Shown here piece by piece: positions 1 through 8,412 of a stretch of 21,016 nt of DNA. The translations under genes and the position numbers were made by a program. The notes beneath the pieces were generated by a model. The model had not been told where the DNA came from. It saw only the letters and a program-made list of their open reading frames with translations, and did not search any database. Source of the DNA: Spirochaetaceae bacterium (GTDB taxonomy: Bacteria; Spirochaetota; Spirochaetia; Treponematales; Breznakiellaceae); contig JAISOO010000045.1 in the NCBI GenBank assembly GCA_031275595.1, forward strand, positions 1 to 21,016, in the 5' to 3' direction. Positions within the stretch are counted from its first letter, which is position 1, and each line of letters starts with the position of its first letter.

Positions 1-1
1 G

Positions 2-100
2 GAATTTCACCGTTTTTTACCGAAATTGAAGCGTTTGAGGGTGTTCCGTGAGATTATTGAGTCCATGCGTGCCGATGCTTTTCTCTATAAAACCGCATAA
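2..100 (+). CDS. C-terminal end of an unidentified protein (partial)
   Basis: An open frame runs from base 2 to a TAA at 98-100 and encodes about 32 residues, ending in ...ADAFLYKTA. It is cut by the left edge, so the start and most of the protein are outside the window. The tail is rich in basic and hydrophobic residues and carries no motif I recognise. It is followed by a promoter-like sequence for the next gene, which fits a real gene end, but the family cannot be named from this fragment. Confidence 0.5.
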   Translation, partial: EFHRFLPKLKRLRVFREIIESMRADAFLYKTA

Positions 101-146
101 GAACTTGCGACTCACAAGAAAATTTGATGTATTTGAAAAGATTCTA

Positions 147-175
147 TTGACAGAGTGATTATGGGGGATTATACC
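147..175 (+). promoter_or_regulatory. Sigma70-type promoter for the SDR/Gfo-Idh operon
   Basis: A perfect TTGACA -35 box (147-152) is followed after 17 nt by TATACC (170-175), which matches four of six -10 consensus bases. A start site near 182 would give a leader of about 37 nt ending in a purine-rich GGGAGAGG ribosome site just before the ATG at 219. It lies in the gap after the stop codon at 100. Confidence 0.55.
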
Positions 176-218
176 GAAGTAAAAGAATTTTCGTCCGGTT
201 TTATGGCGGGAGAGGTAT

Positions 219-908
219 ATGCGGGTATGTATTGTCGGCGTTAATCAGGGGTTGGGACTGGTGCTGTCCAGGCTTATGGCTGAAAAGGGGCATATCGTAT
301 ATGCCGGTTTTAGAAACCAGCCCTCCCCGGGAATTAGGGAAGCCGTAGAGGAATTTGCTGGCTTCAGGATGTTGGAGATAGACGTAACCAAAGAAGCCAT
401 GGCGGAAGGGGCTGCCAAAAAGATCCTGGAAGATGGCGGAAAACTCGATGCTGTGGTGGTGACGGCGGGTATTTTAACGGACAGCGATAGAGAGCGATTG
501 ATTACCGATGCCCATATTGACGACCTTCGCGCCGCCTTAGAAGTAAACGTTGTCGGTTCGGAAATCATGATTAAACACTTTAGCCCCCTGGTTAACGATG
601 GCGGTATGTTTATTATGATTACTTCTGAAGCCGGTTCCATGACCAACATCGGGTTGAAATATCCCGGTTATTCCGTGAGTAAGGCCGCGCAAAACAAGCT
701 GATCGCTATTTTTGCGAAAACCGTTACCCGTTACCAAATTTATGCGATCCATCCTGGTCGTATGAATACGGTTATGGGCCGTAACGATGCTCAAATAGAA
801 CCTGAGGAGTCCGCCCGGAGTATATTCAGAATTATTACTGGTGAACAGAAGGTTTCACCCGAAAGGGGCTGGTTTATCAATTACCGCGGTGAGGCCATGG
901 AAATTTAA
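219..908 (+). CDS. Short-chain dehydrogenase/reductase (SDR) family oxidoreductase
   Basis: This is a 229-residue, probably cytosolic NAD(P)-dependent oxidoreductase of the classical SDR fold. Visible motifs are the N-terminal dinucleotide-binding loop GVNQGLG (residues 7-13), a VVVTAGI strand in the usual NNAG position, a candidate catalytic Ser at about 136, and the YSVSK active site (Tyr151, Lys155). The length is usual for the family, slightly short at the C terminus. The ATG at 219 is preceded by GGGAGAGG. A Gfo/Idh/MocA-type gene starts 19 bp downstream, so the two probably form an operon of sugar or polyol metabolism. The substrate cannot be read from the sequence. The NNAG-to-VTAG change is the only notable departure from the family. 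Confidence 0.85.
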   Translation: MRVCIVGVNQGLGLVLSRLMAEKGHIVYAGFRNQPSPGIREAVEEFAGFRMLEIDVTKEAMAEGAAKKILEDGGKLDAVVVTAGILTDSDRERLITDAHIDDLRAALEVNVVGSEIMIKHFSPLVNDGGMFIMITSEAGSMTNIGLKYPGYSVSKAAQNKLIAIFAKTVTRYQIYAIHPGRMNTVMGRNDAQIEPEESARSIFRIITGEQKVSPERGWFINYRGEAMEI

Positions 909-927
909 AATTTTTTCGGAGGAAGGT

Positions 928-1917
928 ATGAAAAAGCGGATAAAATGGGCGGTGGTGGGTACCGGTGGTATTACCCATGCTTTTGTCCGGGGGCTTAGAG
1001 CCGCCGAAGGGGCCCATATCCGGGCGGTGGTGTCCCGGTCGGCGAAGGGGGCGGCGGACTTTGCTGCGAAATATGATATCCCCAAAACCTATACCGATTT
1101 TGAGGTCATGCTTAATGATAACGATATTGACGTGGTATATCTTGGGGTTCCCCATTCCGCCCATAAAGAACTTGCGTTGCTCGCCTTTAACGCGGGAAAG
1201 GCCGTCCTCTGCGAGAAACCTGCGGCCATAAACGCCGGTGAGTTATCCGAAATGATAAGCTGCGCCCGCAAGAATCGGGTGTTTTTTATGGAAGCTCTGT
1301 GGACGCGATTTGTTCCCCCGGTTTGCAAAGTCCGGGAATGGCTTACCGATGGACTTATAGGGGAGGTCCGGATTTTTCAAGGGAATTTTGGTTTTCGGGC
1401 GGCGGTCCCCCGTTCTCACCGGCTTTTGGATATTAACCAAGGGGGGGGCGCGCTTTTGGATGCTGGGGTCTATCCGATCTCCTTTGCATCCATGGTTTTT
1501 GGCGGCGGAAAACCGCATCACATAAGTAGTATCCTTTCCCTGGGGGAAACCGGCGTTGACGAGGAAACCGCCGCCCTTATCTATTGGGGGCCCCATAAGA
1601 CGGCGATGATCAGCGCGTCCCTTTCTGTCGCCACTGTAAGCGATGTGTGGATATACGGAACCGAGGGTTTTATCCATCTTCCGTCCTTTGTATTTTGCCA
1701 TAGTGCCAATCTGGTTGTGGCCGGTAAATCTACTTACCATTGGGAGGGAGATTTTAGGGCAAACGGTTATAACTACGAAGCCGATGCGGTTATGGAGTGT
1801 CTTCGTGAAGGGAAGCGGGAGTGTGAACTCATGCCTCCGGATGAGTCCCTGAATATCGCCCGAATTATGGACGAGATCCGTAACTCCTGGGGTTTTAGGT
1901 ATCCCCAGGAAAAATAG
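928..1917 (+). CDS. Gfo/Idh/MocA family NAD(P)-dependent oxidoreductase
   Basis: This is a 329-residue oxidoreductase of the glucose-fructose oxidoreductase / inositol dehydrogenase family. It has an N-terminal Rossmann domain with the nucleotide loop GTGGI (residues 11-15), a VYLGVPHSAH segment, and the hallmark CEKP motif (EKP at 96-98). The C-terminal alpha/beta domain carries the DAGVYPI block typical of the family. The frame is open from further upstream, but the start at 928 is chosen because a strong GGAGGAAGG Shine-Dalgarno sits just before it and the Rossmann strand begins at once. It follows the SDR gene by 19 bp. The likely substrates are sugars, inositols or trans-dihydrodiols; which one is not determinable here. 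Confidence 0.9.
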   Translation: MKKRIKWAVVGTGGITHAFVRGLRAAEGAHIRAVVSRSAKGAADFAAKYDIPKTYTDFEVMLNDNDIDVVYLGVPHSAHKELALLAFNAGKAVLCEKPAAINAGELSEMISCARKNRVFFMEALWTRFVPPVCKVREWLTDGLIGEVRIFQGNFGFRAAVPRSHRLLDINQGGGALLDAGVYPISFASMVFGGGKPHHISSILSLGETGVDEETAALIYWGPHKTAMISASLSVATVSDVWIYGTEGFIHLPSFVFCHSANLVVAGKSTYHWEGDFRANGYNYEADAVMECLREGKRECELMPPDESLNIARIMDEIRNSWGFRYPQEK

Positions 1918-1963
1918 TCGACGATCCGGTCCGAGTGTTCCTGCATCCGTTCCTATCCTCCTC

Positions 1964-3718
1964 TCAACGGAACAAAGATCGTATTTCTTTTTTAGCCTGA
2001 TTCTGTACCTCCGGCGGATAGCCGCCGCCTGTAAGGGTCGTCAAAATTTTTATCCCCCGGTTACTGAGGGGAGGGCCGGAAAAGCGGCAGAGGGCTCCGG
2101 TGGCCGCGGCGATGGCTACTAAAATCCGCTCATCTTCCCCGGAGGCATCGGCGCTCAGCATGGCAGAAAATATCTCCAGGGCGACGCCGTCGGGATCAAG
2201 CCCGATACGGCCTATGGCTTCCGCGGCGGCTATTTTAACCAGCGGGTCCGGTTCATAATACAAAAGGCTCGAAAGGAAGGGGATGGTTTCCCGGGAGCCG
2301 ATATAGCCCAGGAGCCGGAGCCCTTCGAGCCGGTGGTAGATATGGACCGGAGGCCGGACGGCGGATGCTCCGGGGGTACGGATAAAGCTCCCGGATACTT
2401 CCATTAAATAACCGGTATAATCCTCTTCATTTTCCCCAAGACGGCCCGCAAAAATATCCCTTCCGATCTGTTCCAAACGGCTGTCAATATTCCCGTCCCC
2501 AAACCGGAGGGCATAGTCCGCCCAGGATAAGGGGGGCAGCTTACCCAAGCCGTAGCTACCCTCCGGGGCCGTGCCGTAGAGGGATTTCGGGAGGGACCTG
2601 GTCCTCTCCTCGGTCCGGTAGGCGTAGAGGATCCAGTCCTCCCCGCCGGCAAAGAGGATCCCCACATCACTGAAAGCGGGAATCGCCGCCGTCCCTTCCA
2701 GTTCCAGGATCCACAGCCGCCGGCCGTCTTCGGTAAACCCCGATGCTCCGTTTCGGGAGAGCACATAGATCCCCCGTTCGTCAAAAAGCATTACCACCTC
2801 TTCATCGGCGTCCTTGGTTTTTTCCCCGGCCCTGACGTGGCTTTCCCCGGTCCAGAGGATCCGGCCGTCGGAACCGGAGAGGAGCAGTACCCTGCCGTCC
2901 CTCAGGGTAAGGGCGACCAGGTCATTCCGGCTCACCGCCGCCAGGGGAGAGGCGGGCAGGACGGGAAAGACCGCGGATATCAGGATCTGATTCCCATTCG
3001 GTTCCCGGCATATCATATCCACCGTTCCGGTCTTATAAAACAGCAGGACGGTTCCCCGATCCTCCGGGTTTCTCCCGCTATCCAGGGGGATTATTACCGC
3101 GGGGACCGCCGGGAGCATCTGGGAACGGATTTTGCCAAAGGGATCTATCGAAAGGAATTCCCCATTTTCCAGAACCGTCATCAGTCCTCCCCGGTTATCC
3201 GTTTTGGGGGACAGGGCAATGGGGGCGGGTAATTTTTTTCTCCACAGGGGATACCCCGATGCGGTATAGCAGATAAGCCGCTCCCCCAGGGGAATAAAGA
3301 GCCGTCCGTCCCAACCGGTCAGGACCGGCGCGGAGAGGGGGGTGTCCAGCCTCAAGCGCCAGAGTTCCCGGCCCACCCGGTTGATAACGATGAAGGTCCC
3401 ATTGGTTCCGCATATATAGCTGGTCCCTTCCCGGGATCTGGTAATATAGGGGACTAATTTTCCTCCGGCAAAATAATCCCAGAGAAAATTTCCCCCGGAG
3501 GTATAGGCTTTCAGGTTCCCCCCGTCCAATACCACTATCACTGTTTCCGCCTGAACCGATGAGAACCCCGTGACCATTCCCTCCAGGGCTTCCCGCCAGA
3601 TGGGTGTGGTATACGGCGGGGATTCCCCTCGGGTCGTTTCCTGGGCATAGAGCAGGGGGAAGGCCGCGGCAAGAAGGAAAACCAAACAGCGGTGCCGCCG
3701 GATCATACCCTGGTTCAC
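1964..3718 (-). CDS. Exported beta-propeller (PQQ/BamB-like) protein with C-terminal HEAT repeats
   Basis: This is a 584-residue exported protein. The N terminus has a basic stretch, a hydrophobic core (about residues 11-24) and a probable signal-peptidase I site after LYA. Residues of about 35-370 contain repeated strand patterns of the PQQ/quinoprotein-like beta-propeller type, with WD- and LW-containing repeats. The last 130 residues or so read as HEAT-like helical repeats, with segments such as AAAEAIGRIG. The start is a GTG at 3718, overlapping the stop of the upstream methyltransferase gene as GTGA; an in-frame ATG at 3706 is an alternative. A periplasmic scaffold role is inferred. The propeller resembles BamB, but BamB has no HEAT region, so a Bam role should not be assumed. 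Confidence 0.7.
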   Translation of the reverse strand: MNQGMIRRHRCLVFLLAAAFPLLYAQETTRGESPPYTTPIWREALEGMVTGFSSVQAETVIVVLDGGNLKAYTSGGNFLWDYFAGGKLVPYITRSREGTSYICGTNGTFIVINRVGRELWRLRLDTPLSAPVLTGWDGRLFIPLGERLICYTASGYPLWRKKLPAPIALSPKTDNRGGLMTVLENGEFLSIDPFGKIRSQMLPAVPAVIIPLDSGRNPEDRGTVLLFYKTGTVDMICREPNGNQILISAVFPVLPASPLAAVSRNDLVALTLRDGRVLLLSGSDGRILWTGESHVRAGEKTKDADEEVVMLFDERGIYVLSRNGASGFTEDGRRLWILELEGTAAIPAFSDVGILFAGGEDWILYAYRTEERTRSLPKSLYGTAPEGSYGLGKLPPLSWADYALRFGDGNIDSRLEQIGRDIFAGRLGENEEDYTGYLMEVSGSFIRTPGASAVRPPVHIYHRLEGLRLLGYIGSRETIPFLSSLLYYEPDPLVKIAAAEAIGRIGLDPDGVALEIFSAMLSADASGEDERILVAIAAATGALCRFSGPPLSNRGIKILTTLTGGGYPPEVQNQAKKEIRSLFR

Positions 3719-4929
3719 CGTTTGAATACCGCCAGGGTTTCGATATGAGCGGTCTGGGGATAAAAATCGTGAAAATTAAGTTTTTCCAGCCCGTATCCCC
3801 CGCGGCATAATTCCCGGCTGTCCCTGGCCAGCGTGGCGGGATCGCAGGATACATAGGCCAGTACCGGCGGCCCTGCACTGACAAGCCACTGCCTCAGGGG
3901 TCCGGAAAGCCCCTGCCGGGGGGGATCCATGATGATGAACCCATAGGGCCTTTTCCCGGGGCTTTTTATCCTTTCCCCCAGGGTCTTTACCCATTGATCC
4001 GCCCTCAATGGAAAAAAGCGGCAATTCCCGCCGGGCATATTTTCCCGGGCGAGGCCGAGGGCCTGCCGGTTTTCCTCCACCAGATCGATCCGGGGAAAAT
4101 ATGCCCCTAAAAAAACGGCGAAGGTCCCCACCCCGCAATAAATATCCGCCATAGGCAGGGAAGGATCCGCCCCCTGAACGGCTTCCAGGAGTTCTGGAAT
4201 AAGGACTTCCAGAGCGCTTCCATTACTTTGGAAAAAGAGCCCCGCGTCTATCGAAAGCTCCCGATCCAAAAGTTTTACTTTTCCCCGGGATCGGCCCCCC
4301 TCATATACCAGGGTAGTCCCCCGGGCATAAACGGTAAACCGATCCTTATCCGGAGCTAAAGGCAAAGCTCCCTCCGCCAGGGCCCGGCGTATCCCCGGGT
4401 CGGCGATGGGACAGTCGGCAACGGGGATGAGATCCCCGCTTTTCCGGGCCCTGAGGCCCAGGGAAACCGGCTGCCGGGAACGTTCAGGACCCGGTACGGG
4501 CCGGAACCGCCGGGAGGGGGGAATTTGTTTTATCCGATGGAATTGCATCCGGTTTCGGTAACCTTCGGGCACGGAAGGACGGATCCCCGGCTCGGGAAAA
4601 GAGGAAAAGCTTCCTAAGCGGACAAAGGCGTCCCGGAGGATCCGGCTTTTTTCCGTTAGCTGAGCTTCATAGGACAGGTGCTGGAGGGAACATCCCCCGC
4701 AGCTTCCGTAGAGAGGGCAGAAGGGCGTCTCCCTCAACGGGGAAGGTTCGGGGATTTCCAGCAATTCCGCCCATGCCCAGCCTTTGTTTTCTTCAATTAT
4801 TCGTCCGGTTACCACATCTCCCGGGGCGGTAAGGTTCATAAAGATAGATTTTCCCCGGTAACGGATTATTCCGGACCCCCCGGCGGCGATCCCTTCCACC
4901 GGGGCGGTAAAAATTTCACCCATTCTCAT
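3715..4929 (-). CDS. rlmD: 23S rRNA (uracil-5-)-methyltransferase, RlmD/TrmA family
   Basis: This is a 404-residue SAM-dependent RNA m5U methyltransferase. An N-terminal TRAM-like domain (about 1-60) is followed by an intact [4Fe-4S] site: Cys71, Cys77 and Cys80 in CPLYGSCGGC, plus Cys173. The methyltransferase domain shows the SAM loop DIYCGVGTF (262-270), the DPPRQGL motif (335-341), the nucleophilic cysteine in SCDPATLARD (Cys362) and the C-terminal base Glu397 in HIETLAVF. All expected catalytic residues are present, so it should be active. The cluster favours RlmD/RumA-like enzymes over TrmA, but the exact uridine modified is not determinable. No good ribosome site precedes the ATG; a TATAAT box lies only 9 nt upstream. 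Its stop overlaps the start of the propeller/HEAT gene. Confidence 0.88.
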   Translation of the reverse strand: MRMGEIFTAPVEGIAAGGSGIIRYRGKSIFMNLTAPGDVVTGRIIEENKGWAWAELLEIPEPSPLRETPFCPLYGSCGGCSLQHLSYEAQLTEKSRILRDAFVRLGSFSSFPEPGIRPSVPEGYRNRMQFHRIKQIPPSRRFRPVPGPERSRQPVSLGLRARKSGDLIPVADCPIADPGIRRALAEGALPLAPDKDRFTVYARGTTLVYEGGRSRGKVKLLDRELSIDAGLFFQSNGSALEVLIPELLEAVQGADPSLPMADIYCGVGTFAVFLGAYFPRIDLVEENRQALGLARENMPGGNCRFFPLRADQWVKTLGERIKSPGKRPYGFIIMDPPRQGLSGPLRQWLVSAGPPVLAYVSCDPATLARDSRELCRGGYGLEKLNFHDFYPQTAHIETLAVFKR

Positions 4930-4938
4930 GGAATTCTT

Positions 4939-4947
4939 ATTATAGCA
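4939..4947 (-). promoter_or_regulatory. Extended -10 promoter for the rlmD-like gene
   Basis: On the minus strand this reads TGCTATAAT, a perfect -10 hexamer with the TGn extension. There is no convincing -35 box at 16-18 nt. Nine nucleotides separate it from the ATG at 4929, so the transcript would have a leader of 0-3 nt. It lies inside the 57-bp divergent gap shared with the hydrolase promoter. Confidence 0.5.
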
Positions 4948-4950
4948 TTA

Positions 4951-4980
4951 TTGTCAGAACATTAACATAGGGAGTACAAT
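4951..4980 (+). promoter_or_regulatory. Promoter for the alpha/beta hydrolase-pcnB pair
   Basis: TTGTCA (4951-4956) and TACAAT (4975-4980), each matching five of six consensus bases, are 18 nt apart. Only six bases separate the -10 box from the ATG at 4987, which places the predicted transcription start at the start codon itself. A weak AGGGA (4969-4973) lies within the spacer and would not be transcribed from this promoter. Confidence 0.5.
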
Positions 4981-4986
4981 AAAGCC

Positions 4987-5946
4987 ATGGATGAATCGAA
5001 TATATGGATATCCGGGACCGACGGGACCCGGCTTTTTGTGCGGCAATGGAAACCGGAAGGCCGGCCCCGGGGGGTGGTACATATAGTTCATGGTATGGCG
5101 GAGCATTCCCTGCGGTATGGGGAACTTGCCGGCCGGCTCTGCGGCGGGGGCTTTGAGGTCTGGGCCGCGGATATGCGGGGACACGGCAAAACCGCGGATC
5201 CCGGGGTAAACGGGCTTGGAACCGGGGGGCTTCTGGGGCATTGCGCCGACCGGGATGGGTTTTCCCTGGTGGTATCGGACATTGAGGAGATTAACCGCCG
5301 TATCGCGGAAGCCTACCCGGACCTTCCCCTTTTTTTATTGGGTCATTCCTGGGGTTCCTTTATTGCCCAAGCTTATATCGAAAGTTACCGCCGGCCCTTG
5401 GGGGGGTGTATCCTTTCCGGTACCCGGGGCCCCGGCGGATTAAAAATGGTGATCAGTGTGCCGGTTATGAAAACCCTTGCCTTTTTTCGGGGCGTTCGTA
5501 ACCGTTCCTTACTTGCCCGGGCGCTGGCGGACGGCGCCTTTAATAAGCCTTTCCGGCCTAATCGGACCAATTTCGACTGGCTTTCCCGGGACGAAAAGAT
5601 CGTGGACGCCTTCGCGGCGGATCCCCTTTGCGGTAAACTCTGTTCGGTTGGGTTTTACCGGGATCTGGCGGGCGCCTTAAGCCGGATCCATAAACCCAAG
5701 GAAATGGACAGGATCCCCCGGGATCTTCCCATCTATGTTTTTTCCGGCAGCGTCGACCCGGTGGGGGATATGGGTAACAGTCCCACCGCCCTGGTACAAG
5801 CCTACCGGTCCATGGGGATAACAGACCTGGAATTTGTGCTGTATCCCGATGCCCGGCATGAACCCCTCAATGAGACTAACCGGGAGGAAGTAATGGAGAA
5901 CCTCTTGACCTGGCTTTCCCGGCATTGTTCTCCCCAAATAAACTGA
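4987..5946 (+). CDS. Alpha/beta hydrolase, monoacylglycerol lipase/lysophospholipase-like
   Basis: This 319-residue serine hydrolase belongs to the Hydrolase_4 (S33-like) group. It has an oxyanion-hole HGMAEH motif (35-40), DMRGHG (62-67), a nucleophile elbow GHSWGS with Ser121, an acid in FSGSVDP (Asp257) and a catalytic histidine in DARHEP (His291). The triad is complete, so it should cleave esters such as monoacylglycerols or lysophospholipids; the actual substrate is not visible. No signal peptide is present, so it is probably cytosolic. The stop at 5944-5946 overlaps the pcnB start as TGATG, implying translational coupling. Confidence 0.85.
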   Translation: MDESNIWISGTDGTRLFVRQWKPEGRPRGVVHIVHGMAEHSLRYGELAGRLCGGGFEVWAADMRGHGKTADPGVNGLGTGGLLGHCADRDGFSLVVSDIEEINRRIAEAYPDLPLFLLGHSWGSFIAQAYIESYRRPLGGCILSGTRGPGGLKMVISVPVMKTLAFFRGVRNRSLLARALADGAFNKPFRPNRTNFDWLSRDEKIVDAFAADPLCGKLCSVGFYRDLAGALSRIHKPKEMDRIPRDLPIYVFSGSVDPVGDMGNSPTALVQAYRSMGITDLEFVLYPDARHEPLNETNREEVMENLLTWLSRHCSPQIN

Positions 5947-7130
5947 TGCGGATCCGATATATCACCGGAAAAAACGGCAGGCTGGTCAAAAAGGCGATAG
6001 TCTATACCCAGAATGAGCATGGTATCAATTTTGCCGACGTGGATACCGACGCGGTGTATATTATCGAAAAGCTGCGGGCCTGCGGGTATGAAACCTACAT
6101 CGTGGGGGGGGCGGTCCGGGATCTGATGTTGGGTAAAAAGCCTAAGGATTTTGATATCGTCAGCGGCGCCAGCCCTTCCCGGATAAAAAAAACATTCCGC
6201 AATGCCCGGATCATAGGCCGGAGGTTTCGTCTGGTCCATGTGTATTTCGGCCCCAAAACCTTCGAGGTTTCCACCTTTCGATCCCTCAAAGACGGCCCCA
6301 CCAGCAATACCTTCGGGGCCATTGAGGAGGATGTGCTTCGCCGGGATTTCTCTCTGAATGCCCTGTTTTACGATCCCGTAAAACAGGTGGTGGTGGACTA
6401 TGTGGGGGGGATGAAGGATATACGGAACAAATGGATCCGTCCAATTATTCCCCTTTCGGTTATTTTCAGGGACGATCCGGTCCGGATGATCCGGGCGGTA
6501 AAATACGCCGCCACCACCGGATTTAAGCTGCCCTTGAGGATAAAATGGAAGATAAAACGCCAATCCTCCCTGCTTGCTTCCATACCGTCTTCCCGGTTGA
6601 CGGAGGAACTTTTTAAGATCATCCATTCCGCTTCCGCTTTCCGGATCGTGGAAAGCCTCGAATTTTTCGGTTTGTATGAATATTTACAGCCCAAGGCTTC
6701 CGCGTTACTAAAGAAAAACAGCGTCTTCCGTACCCGGTATATGAAAAGCCTTGGCGATTTGAGCGGCAGCGAATCTACCGGAGCAGCCTTGGCCGCTCTT
6801 ATCAGGGATTACCTGGAAGATTTTGTGGATTGGGATGGGGGCATAATGGAGAATTACAAAAACGCCTTCTATGGGGCGCGGCAATTTGTGCTGCCCATAA
6901 ATCCCCCCCGGGCGGACTTGGATCATGCGGTACGGATTGTCTTTGGGGAACATGGAATGACCGTAAAAAAATCCCGCTTTATTGATCGGGGAAAATCCTG
7001 GTTTCCGATTGTGGAGACTCCCGGACCCGTGGAAATCCCCGGGGGGGATCCTCCCAAAAAAAGACGCCGCCGCAAAGGGCGTTCCAAGGGCGGCTCCGGC
7101 GAGGGCGGTCCTGAAGAGGATCCGGGTTAG
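5946..7130 (+). CDS. pcnB: Poly(A) polymerase / tRNA nucleotidyltransferase family protein, PcnB-type
   Basis: This 394-residue class II nucleotidyltransferase adds 3' tails to RNA. It shows VGGAVRDLMLG (53-63) and the metal-binding DFD pair (Asp68, Asp70). The GRRFRLVHV block (91-99) separates bacterial poly(A) polymerase from CCA-adding enzymes. RRDFSLNAL and the DDPVRMIRAVKYA helix follow. The start at 5946 is preferred over an in-frame ATG at 5925 because it forms a TGATG overlap with the hydrolase stop. The C terminus ends in a short basic run (KKRRRRKGR) and a Gly/Glu tail, as in many PcnB proteins, and this may bind RNA. A CCA-adding role is less likely but cannot be excluded. Confidence 0.88.
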   Translation: MRIRYITGKNGRLVKKAIVYTQNEHGINFADVDTDAVYIIEKLRACGYETYIVGGAVRDLMLGKKPKDFDIVSGASPSRIKKTFRNARIIGRRFRLVHVYFGPKTFEVSTFRSLKDGPTSNTFGAIEEDVLRRDFSLNALFYDPVKQVVVDYVGGMKDIRNKWIRPIIPLSVIFRDDPVRMIRAVKYAATTGFKLPLRIKWKIKRQSSLLASIPSSRLTEELFKIIHSASAFRIVESLEFFGLYEYLQPKASALLKKNSVFRTRYMKSLGDLSGSESTGAALAALIRDYLEDFVDWDGGIMENYKNAFYGARQFVLPINPPRADLDHAVRIVFGEHGMTVKKSRFIDRGKSWFPIVETPGPVEIPGGDPPKKRRRRKGRSKGGSGEGGPEEDPG

Positions 7131-7169
7131 GATTTCCCGGGCTTTTCAGCCGGAAGCCGTGCCTAAGGA

Positions 7170-7185
7170 CCCGCCCTTCGGCGGG
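7170..7185. terminator. GC-rich hairpin between convergent genes
   Basis: CCCGCC-CTTC-GGCGGG forms a 6-bp stem with a 4-nt loop in the 60-bp gap between the pcnB stop (7130) and the end of the minus-strand TPR gene (7191). It is placed to stop transcription from both sides, but neither strand has a T-tract after it, so intrinsic termination is uncertain. Confidence 0.35.
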
Positions 7186-7190
7186 AAAGG

Positions 7191-8360
7191 TCATTTCATC
7201 CCGGAAATTAAATTTTCAACCCGTTCCTTATACCGCTGGGGGGATAGCCGGGCGGCTTCCTGAAGACAGGTTATGGCGTCGGTATTACGTCCCTGGGCCG
7301 CCGCGTTAAGCCCCCGGGCGTATTGAACCAGGGCCTGATCCGCCCCGTATTGCAGCGCCGAACGGTAATGCCCTTCTGCCTGGTCGTATTTTTTTCCCTC
7401 ATAGGCCAAAAGACCCAGGTAATAATAGGGGGCATAATGGGCAGGCCGTTGATCGAGGGCCTTTAAAAACGACCGTTCCGCCCCGGCATAATCCTTGGTC
7501 TCATAGGCCTTTTGTCCTTCATCGATCAATTCCCTAAAGGTTTTGCGGCCGATCAGGTAGGTTTGGTAATCGTTTTGGAGCGTGTTGGTACCGGTCCAGA
7601 GGGTAATCCGCTTCATCACCGCTTCGGAGTTAAGCGCCGCCGAAGCCGAGTCGGACAGGAGCAGAAAGGATTCAATAAGGGCCCTGAAATAATCCGCGTT
7701 GCCGCTGTTCAAAAGGAAAGAAACCAGAGCCCAGGAAAAGCCCTGAAAATTTTCAGGAACTCCCCGGATATCCGCCAGGAGTATGGATTCCAAGGGGGGA
7801 GTGGCCGTCCCGAGGTTTTTAACTTCGTCCAGCCAGGATAAATTCTCTTCATAGGTTAATTTTTCCGTGGTACGGTCAAAGCCCAGGGTATTAAAATATA
7901 TGGCAAACCCTTCCTGCATCCATGAGGGAGGGGAGGAGATAAAGGCCCTCAAAAATTGAATAAAAGCCTGATGGGCCAGCATCCAGGGTTCTTCCGGGCT
8001 TCCCCGGAGTATTACCAGTTCCCGCCGATCCGGTTGATTATAATGAAGATACACCGCTCCTTCCCTGGTCCTTCCCAGGCGGGAAGAAACATAGGCGTTA
8101 TAGGCTTCCCGGCTTTCAAAGGCCCGGGCCACGAGGGGGTTCCGGAGCTTTTGTTTGTCAAAGTGGAAAAGCCGGTTATACTCGTTAAAACGTTGTTCCA
8201 ATTCCCGGGCCAGGGCGTCCGCGTCCGCCCATCCCCGCTGGGAAAAAACCCTGTAGTAACCCCGGACGGCTTCGGCCATTTCCGGATCGGTCCCCTCCTG
8301 GGCATAAAGGGAACATAAAAGGACCGCGATCAAAATGAAGCTATGGATAATTTTTTTCAT
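7191..8360 (-). CDS. Exported TPR protein with a degenerate gluzincin (peptidase MA-like) domain
   Basis: This is a 389-residue exported protein. The signal peptide ends in SLYAQE, the same junction as the propeller/HEAT protein. Residues of about 60-200 resemble the peptidase MA-like fold, including the trailing WMQEGFAIYF block with Glu150. The expected HExxH zinc motif reads HQAFI (130-134), so both the catalytic glutamate and the second histidine are lost. The C-terminal 120 residues contain about three TPR repeats. The ATG is preceded by AGGAGGG at good spacing. It is the last gene of a minus-strand series behind the P-loop/Asp23 gene (52-bp gap). A structural or binding role in the periplasm is inferred rather than proteolysis. 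Confidence 0.7.
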   Translation of the reverse strand: MKKIIHSFILIAVLLCSLYAQEGTDPEMAEAVRGYYRVFSQRGWADADALARELEQRFNEYNRLFHFDKQKLRNPLVARAFESREAYNAYVSSRLGRTREGAVYLHYNQPDRRELVILRGSPEEPWMLAHQAFIQFLRAFISSPPSWMQEGFAIYFNTLGFDRTTEKLTYEENLSWLDEVKNLGTATPPLESILLADIRGVPENFQGFSWALVSFLLNSGNADYFRALIESFLLLSDSASAALNSEAVMKRITLWTGTNTLQNDYQTYLIGRKTFRELIDEGQKAYETKDYAGAERSFLKALDQRPAHYAPYYYLGLLAYEGKKYDQAEGHYRSALQYGADQALVQYARGLNAAAQGRNTDAITCLQEAARLSPQRYKERVENLISGMK

Positions 8361-8412
8361 TATACCCTCCTGTAGTACACCTTTGGTTCATTTTGGGGAG
8401 AGCTGCCGGTTT

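Noticed and set aside
1918..1963. Possible terminator between the convergent Gfo/Idh and propeller genes
   Set aside because: No stable hairpin or T-tract is visible in the 46-bp gap.
3195..3884. Minus-strand 229-codon frame overlapping the junction of the propeller and methyltransferase genes
   Set aside because: It is an out-of-frame reading of two genes with strong motif evidence; its Pro/Gly/Arg-rich composition is typical of a shadow frame.
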